Shown: positions 29,269 to 33,879 of the stretch, in pieces
How the letters are laid out: each line of letters opens with the position of its first letter
Position numbering within the stretch: position 1 is the stretch's first letter
Assembly: GCA_020201075.1 (NCBI GenBank)
Contig: JAIVHL010000138.1
Coordinates: 1-33,879 of the forward strand
Reading direction: 5' to 3'
DNA length: 33,879 nt
DNA from: Halomonas sp.
GTDB lineage: Bacteria; Pseudomonadota; Gammaproteobacteria; Pseudomonadales; Halomonadaceae
Made by a program: the position numbers and the translations under genes
Notes under the pieces: generated by a model
What the model was told of the DNA's origin: nothing
Databases searched by the model: none
What the model saw: only the letters and a program-made list of their open reading frames with translations

Positions 29269-30339
29269 TCACCGGGCATCGAGCGGATGCTGGGCGAAGT
29301 AGTCCAGCGCCGCTATCACGCCGCTGCCTTGCAGGGGCACGCCGGCCAGCTTCATGCCCGCCTCGCATCCGCCCAGGGTCGCGATCAGGGTCAGGTCGTT
29401 GCAGTCGCCCAGGTGGCCGATGCGGAACATCTTGCCCTTGGCCTTGCCCAGGCCGGTGCCCAGCGAGAGATCGAAGCGCTCATAGATGATCCTGCGCACC
29501 GCATCGGCGTCGATTCCCTCCGGCATCACCACCCCGGTCAGCACCGGGGAGTAGACCGCCGGCAGGTTGGTGCTGGGGGTGTAGGGCCAGTAGCCGTTCT
29601 GGTTGGCCTCGAGGATCTCGTCCCAGGCCCAGAAGCTCTTGGGCATGCGATTGTGGCGACTCGCCTCTATCGCTTTCTCGGAAATCGCGTTGAAGCTGAT
29701 GCCCGGCGGCAGCATCAGGCCCTTCTGGGAACCGGATATGGTCACGTCCACGCCCCACTCGTCGTGGCGATAGTCGGCGCTGCACAAGCCCGAGATGGTG
29801 TCGACCAGCAGCAGCGCCGGGTGGCCCGCGGCATCGATGGCGCGTCGCACCGCGGCGATATCGCTGGTCACCCCGGTGGAGGTCTCGTTATGCACCACGC
29901 AGACCGCCTTGATCGCGTGGTCGGCATCCTCCCTGAGACGCGCCTCGATCATGTCGGCCTGCACGCCGTGGCGCCAGCCTTCATAGCCGGGCAGCCCGAT
30001 GAACTCGGGCTCGAGCTGCAGGCGACGCGCCATCGCGAACCACAGGCTGGCGAAGTGGCCGGTCTCGAACATCAGCACCCGGTCCCCCGGCGACAGGGTA
30101 TTGGCCAGCGCGGCCTCCCAGGCGCCGGTGCCGGAGGCCGGATAGATCATCACCGGGCTCTCGGTTTTGAAGACCTTCTTGATCTTGCCGAGGAGCTCCA
30201 GGCCGAGGGCGCCGAACTCCGGCCCTCGATGGTCGATGGTCGGCAGACTCATGGCCCGCAGGATGCGGTCCGGCACCGGCGACGGGCCGGGAATCTGCAG
30301 GAAGTGGCGGCCGGAAGGATGAAAATCGAGCTTGAGCAT
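29269..30339 (-). CDS. Serine/alanine/aspartate--glyoxylate aminotransferase family protein
   Basis: IPGPSPVPDRILRAM, DHRGPEFGAL, YPASGTGAWEAALANTLSPGD, PLP-lysine region SGSQKGLMLPPGISF. Confidence 0.92.
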   Translation of the reverse strand: MLKLDFHPSGRHFLQIPGPSPVPDRILRAMSLPTIDHRGPEFGALGLELLGKIKKVFKTESPVMIYPASGTGAWEAALANTLSPGDRVLMFETGHFASLWFAMARRLQLEPEFIGLPGYEGWRHGVQADMIEARLREDADHAIKAVCVVHNETSTGVTSDIAAVRRAIDAAGHPALLLVDTISGLCSADYRHDEWGVDVTISGSQKGLMLPPGISFNAISEKAIEASRHNRMPKSFWAWDEILEANQNGYWPYTPSTNLPAVYSPVLTGVVMPEGIDADAVRRIIYERFDLSLGTGLGKAKGKMFRIGHLGDCNDLTLIATLGGCEAGMKLAGVPLQGSGVIAALDYFAQHPLDAR

Positions 30340-30383
30340 GGGGTCTCTCCGTAGGGTTCGTCGTATCGGGGGCGGCGTAGGGG

Positions 30384-31598
30384 CTATTTGATGCAGCCCT
30401 CGTCACGCAGCGTGGCGAGTTCGTCAGGCGTCAGGCCGAGACCTCCCAGGACATCGTCGGTGTGCTGGCCGAACAGCGGGGCCGGCGACCGGATCTGGGA
30501 GGGCGTGGCCGAGAACTTGCTCGGAAAGCCGATGGTCTTCATCTTGCCGATCACCGGGTGCTCCATCTCCTGCACCATGCCCCGCGCCAGGTAGTGCTCA
30601 TCCGCCATGGCCTGGGCAAAGTCGTTGATCGGCCCGGCGGGTACGCCGGCCCGATCGCAGCTCGCCAGCCAGTCATCCACGTCCCGGTCGGACATCATCG
30701 TCTCCAGCAGCGCCTCGAGTTCCTCGACGTTCTGGCCGCGATCGGAGTTGGTCATAAAACGCGGGTCTTCCATCAGCGCCGGGCGCTCCAGCACATCGCC
30801 GCAGAAACGCTCCCAGGTGCGCTGGTTGGCGCAGCCCAGCATCAGGTAGCCATCCCGAGCCTTGACCGCCTGGTAGGGCGCCGAGACACGATGCCGCCAG
30901 CCGGTGGGCTCGGGCACCTTGCCCTCGGAGAAGTAGGCGGCGGCTTCCCAGGTGAACCAGGGCAGGCCGCACTCGGTGATCGCGATGTCGATGTGCTGCC
31001 CTTCCCCGGTGGCCATCCGGTGGATATAGGCGGCCAGGATCGAGTAGACGGCGGTGATGCCCCCGCCGATGTCATACACGGCCACACCGGTCTTGAGCGG
31101 CCGCCGCCCCTTCTCGCCGGTCATTGACATCAGCCCGGTCATGCCCTGGGCCACCAGGTCGAAGCCGCCGCGATGGCTGTAGGGGCCGGTCTGGCCGTAG
31201 CCGGAGATCGAGCAGTAGATGATGCCGGGATTGATCGCCTTGATGGTGTCGAAGTCGATCTTAAGAGAGGTGGTCACGCCGGGGCGATAGTTCTCGACGA
31301 TCACGTCCGCCTCCCGGGCCAGCCGGTAGAAAATCTCCCGGGCCCGCTCCTCCTTGAGGTTGAGAGAGATGCTCTTCTTGTTGCGGTTGATCTGCGAGAA
31401 GCAGGTCGACTCGTCGTTGACGTAGGGGCCCATCTGGCGGCTGTCGTCGCCGCCGTTGATCTTCTCGACCTTGATCACCTCGGCCCCCATGTCTCCCAGC
31501 ACCATGGTGCAGTAGGGGCCGGCCATGATCTGCGAAACGTCCAGGACCTTGAGTCTTTCCAGGGGAAGCATCGGCCTCACCTCACTTGTTGTTGTCAT
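30384..31598 (-). CDS. CaiB/BaiF family (class III) CoA transferase
   Basis: LKVLDVSQIMAGPYCTMVLGDMGAEVIKVEKINGGDDSRQMGP, NRNKKSISLNLK, VENYRPG, SGYGQTGPYSHRGGFDLVAQGMTGLM. Confidence 0.94.
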   Translation of the reverse strand: MTTTSEVRPMLPLERLKVLDVSQIMAGPYCTMVLGDMGAEVIKVEKINGGDDSRQMGPYVNDESTCFSQINRNKKSISLNLKEERAREIFYRLAREADVIVENYRPGVTTSLKIDFDTIKAINPGIIYCSISGYGQTGPYSHRGGFDLVAQGMTGLMSMTGEKGRRPLKTGVAVYDIGGGITAVYSILAAYIHRMATGEGQHIDIAITECGLPWFTWEAAAYFSEGKVPEPTGWRHRVSAPYQAVKARDGYLMLGCANQRTWERFCGDVLERPALMEDPRFMTNSDRGQNVEELEALLETMMSDRDVDDWLASCDRAGVPAGPINDFAQAMADEHYLARGMVQEMEHPVIGKMKTIGFPSKFSATPSQIRSPAPLFGQHTDDVLGGLGLTPDELATLRDEGCIK

Positions 31599-31631
31599 GT
31601 CATGCCAGCCTCGGCCAGCCCGGTGATCGGC

Positions 31632-32420
31632 TCAGCGGCCGGTCCACTCGAAGGGCGTCTTGTGCAGGAACTTGGCCACCGCCGCCTTGAAGTCATCGCT
31701 CATGTAGCAGGTCGTGACCCAGTCGTCGCTGGCCTCCCGCGCGAGGCGGCGATGCGCCAGCACCCGGCCCACCAGTGCCTTGCTGGCCTGGAGGGTGAGC
31801 GGCGCCCGCCGCCCCAGCTGCTCGGCCACGGCGGCCACCTCTGCGTAAATGCTTTCGGGTGCCAGAACCGCGTTGACCAGCCCGGCCGCGCTGGCCTGAT
31901 CCGCATCAAAGAGGGTGCCCAGCATCAGCGCCTCCTTGGTACGGGCTACCCCCAGCATGTCGATCAGCCGCGAGACGTTGGTGATGGAGAGGGTGTTGCC
32001 CAGGGTGCGAGCGATCGGCACACCGAACTGGAGACTCGGCGTGGCGTAGCGGAAATCGCACACCAGGGCGAGGGCCGCACCGCCGCCCACGCAGGCCCCT
32101 TCCAGCAGGGCGATGGTGGGCTTGTCCAGGACCTCGAGCTTGCCGACCACCGCATCAATACGCTGCTCGTAACCGATGCCATCTTCGGGCTCGCTGAAGT
32201 GTTCGAACTGGCCGATGTCGGTGCCCGCCACGAAGGCCTCGCCGCCCACGCCATGGAGCACTACCGCGTGGATGGCATCGTCCAGGGCAATACGGTCGAA
32301 GTGGTTGGAAAGCGCGTCATACATCTCCCAGGTCATGGCGTTGCGGCTCTCGGGGCGGTTGAAGCCCAGCCAGGCCACGCCGTCGCGCACCTCATACAGC
32401 AGGGTGTTGGCTGTCATCAT
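31632..32420 (-). CDS. Enoyl-CoA hydratase/isomerase family protein
   Basis: GVAWLGFNRPESRNAMTWEMYDAL, AFVAGTDIGQF, LEGACVGGGAALALVCDFRYATPSLQFGVPIARTLG. Confidence 0.93.
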   Translation of the reverse strand: MMTANTLLYEVRDGVAWLGFNRPESRNAMTWEMYDALSNHFDRIALDDAIHAVVLHGVGGEAFVAGTDIGQFEHFSEPEDGIGYEQRIDAVVGKLEVLDKPTIALLEGACVGGGAALALVCDFRYATPSLQFGVPIARTLGNTLSITNVSRLIDMLGVARTKEALMLGTLFDADQASAAGLVNAVLAPESIYAEVAAVAEQLGRRAPLTLQASKALVGRVLAHRRLAREASDDWVTTCYMSDDFKAAVAKFLHKTPFEWTGR

Positions 32421-32504
32421 GCCTCTCCCTCGAACCGGCCTGATGCCGGAAATGAATAATGAATGCTTTTTTTACGATTATCATCTTCCCCCCTCGTGTG
32501 ATCT

Positions 32505-32531
32505 GCCCGGCGGAGAACAAACCCGCCGGGC
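32505..32531 (-). terminator. 9-bp hairpin between the TRAP permease and enoyl-CoA hydratase genes
   Basis: gcccggcgg/ccgccgggc perfect stem with 9-nt loop. No clear T tract. Confidence 0.5.
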
Positions 32532-32540
32532 CCCTTTCCG

Positions 32541-33824
32541 CTAGCGGTAGAAGAACTCCACCAGGGCCATCGGAATGGCGGGGATATAGGTCACCAGCAG
32601 CAGGATGAAGAGCAGCACGCCAATGAAGCCAAGGTTCGAGCGAGTCACCGACCAGACATCCGTCTTGGCGATCGAGCAGGCTGTGATCAGCACGCTCGCC
32701 ACCGGCGGGGTCTGCTGGCCAATGGCCAGGTTGAGGCAGACCACCAGGCCGAAATGAACCGGATCAATCCCGGCCGCCCCGACCAGCGGCATGACGATGG
32801 GCACCACCAGGATGATCGCCGCGGCCGAGTGCAGAAAAAGCCCGATCAGCAGGAAGAAAACGTTCAACATCATCAGGATGGCGTATTTGTTGTCGGTCAG
32901 GCCGAGCACCGCCTGGGCCAGCTGCTGGGGCAGGCGCATCTCGGTGAGGAAGACGCCGATCAGGGCCGAAGCCGCTACCAGCAGCATCACCACGGCAGTC
33001 TGCTGGCCGCCGTCGATGATCGCCTTGTAGAGGGTGCGCAGGTCCAGCTCACGGTAGATCACCGCGCTGATGAAGATCGCCGCCGCCACCGCCAGCCCGG
33101 CACCTTCGGTGGCCGTCACGAAGCCACCGAAGATGGAACCTAGGATGATGATCGGCAGGGTCAGGGCCCAGCTGGCATCCTTGGCCGTCTGCTTGACGCG
33201 CTTGAGCTGGAACACCTCTTCCACCGGCCAGTCGTACTTTCGGGCATAGTAGTAGCTCAGCGCCGCCAGGCCCGCCGCCCCCAGCAGACCAGGCACGATA
33301 CCGGCGACGAACAGCTGAACGATGGAAGCCCCCGACATCACCCCGTAGAGGATCATGGGAATCGAGGGCGGAATGATGATGGCCAGGGAGGCCGACGAGG
33401 AGGTCACGGCCGCGGCGAAGGCGCTGGGATAGCCGCGCTTCTTCATAGCCGGAATCAGCACTGACCCCGTGGCCGCCACGTCGGCTACCGCGGAGCCCGA
33501 TATCTCGGCGAAGAACAGCGAGACGCCGATGTTGATCATCGCCAGGCCGCCGCGAATGAAGCCGAACAGCGCCGAGGCAAAGGCAATCAGTCGCTTGGAG
33601 ATGCCGCCGGTATTCATGATGGCCCCGGCCAGCACGAACATGGGGATGGCCAGCAGCGGGAAACTGCTCGCTCCTTCGAACATGGTCAACCCGATATTGG
33701 GAAGCATATCCACGCCCTGGTGGACCACGATGGCCACCGTGGCCACGACAGCCAGCGCCACCGCGATGGGCAGCCCCATCAGGATCAGCCCGAGCAGGCC
33801 GATTATCATAAAAGGCAGTGTCAT
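32541..33824 (-). CDS. TRAP transporter large permease (DctM family)
   Basis: FAEISGSAVADVAATGSVLIPAMKKRGYPSAFAAAVTSSSASLAIIIPPSIPMILYG. Confidence 0.95.
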   Translation of the reverse strand: MTLPFMIIGLLGLILMGLPIAVALAVVATVAIVVHQGVDMLPNIGLTMFEGASSFPLLAIPMFVLAGAIMNTGGISKRLIAFASALFGFIRGGLAMINIGVSLFFAEISGSAVADVAATGSVLIPAMKKRGYPSAFAAAVTSSSASLAIIIPPSIPMILYGVMSGASIVQLFVAGIVPGLLGAAGLAALSYYYARKYDWPVEEVFQLKRVKQTAKDASWALTLPIIILGSIFGGFVTATEGAGLAVAAAIFISAVIYRELDLRTLYKAIIDGGQQTAVVMLLVAASALIGVFLTEMRLPQQLAQAVLGLTDNKYAILMMLNVFFLLIGLFLHSAAAIILVVPIVMPLVGAAGIDPVHFGLVVCLNLAIGQQTPPVASVLITACSIAKTDVWSVTRSNLGFIGVLLFILLLVTYIPAIPMALVEFFYR

Positions 33825-33840
33825 GGCTGATCCCTCCTGG

Positions 33841-33879
33841 TCAGCGCATCCGCGGTGAAGCCGGCCCGGGCATTGTCAC
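33841..33879 (-). CDS. C-terminal end of an upstream minus-strand CDS, probably the TRAP small permease (truncated)
   Basis: In-frame ...VTMPGPASPRMR followed by TGA (33843..33841), 16 nt before the DctM start. Position fits a DctQ gene. Confidence 0.4.
   Translation of the reverse strand: MTMPGPASPRMR

Noticed and set aside
27757-30354. 865-aa plus-strand ORF
   Set aside because: Antisense to the FAD/Fe-S oxidoreductase and glyoxylate aminotransferase. Low-complexity composition typical of GC-rich shadow frames.
31173-32459. 428-aa plus-strand ORF
   Set aside because: Antisense to CoA transferase and enoyl-CoA hydratase; no recognisable family.
1-33879. CRISPR arrays, tRNA/rRNA genes, transposases or phage genes
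   Set aside because: None seen by reading. The ~100-nt element occurs only twice and in inverted orientation, and the 15-bp tandem repeats are adjacent with no spacers, so neither is CRISPR.

Overview
Window from a GC-rich gammaproteobacterial chromosome (Halomonas-like by gene content; this taxon is an inference). Modules, left to right: (1) pyruvate kinase and small flanking genes. (2) A urate/ureide catabolic cluster: allA, ureidoglycine aminohydrolase, puuE, GntR regulator, puuD, uraH, and divergent uraD. (3) A phosphoribosyltransferase, a phasin and a GST. (4) L-lactate permease with an LldR-type operator, followed by a strong terminator. (5) A glcDEFG glycolate oxidase operon in which glcD carries an internal, frameshifting deletion. 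(6) A GntR-controlled cluster: asparaginase, TRAP transporter, M20 hydrolase and two amidases, the first of which is frameshifted at its 5' end. (7) A minus-strand cluster: gamma-carbonic anhydrase, FAD/Fe-S oxidoreductase, glyoxylate aminotransferase, CaiB-type CoA transferase, enoyl-CoA hydratase and TRAP permease. The most striking non-coding signal is a ~100-nt intercistronic repeat present twice (allE-allA and glcF-glcG), each time in sense orientation to the transcript. It has two hexaloop hairpins presenting ARGGAN loops with compensatory base changes between copies. One hairpin matches the CsrA/RsmA SELEX consensus RUACARGGAUGU exactly, suggesting a dispersed post-transcriptional control element. 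No rRNA, tRNA, CRISPR array or transposase was seen.
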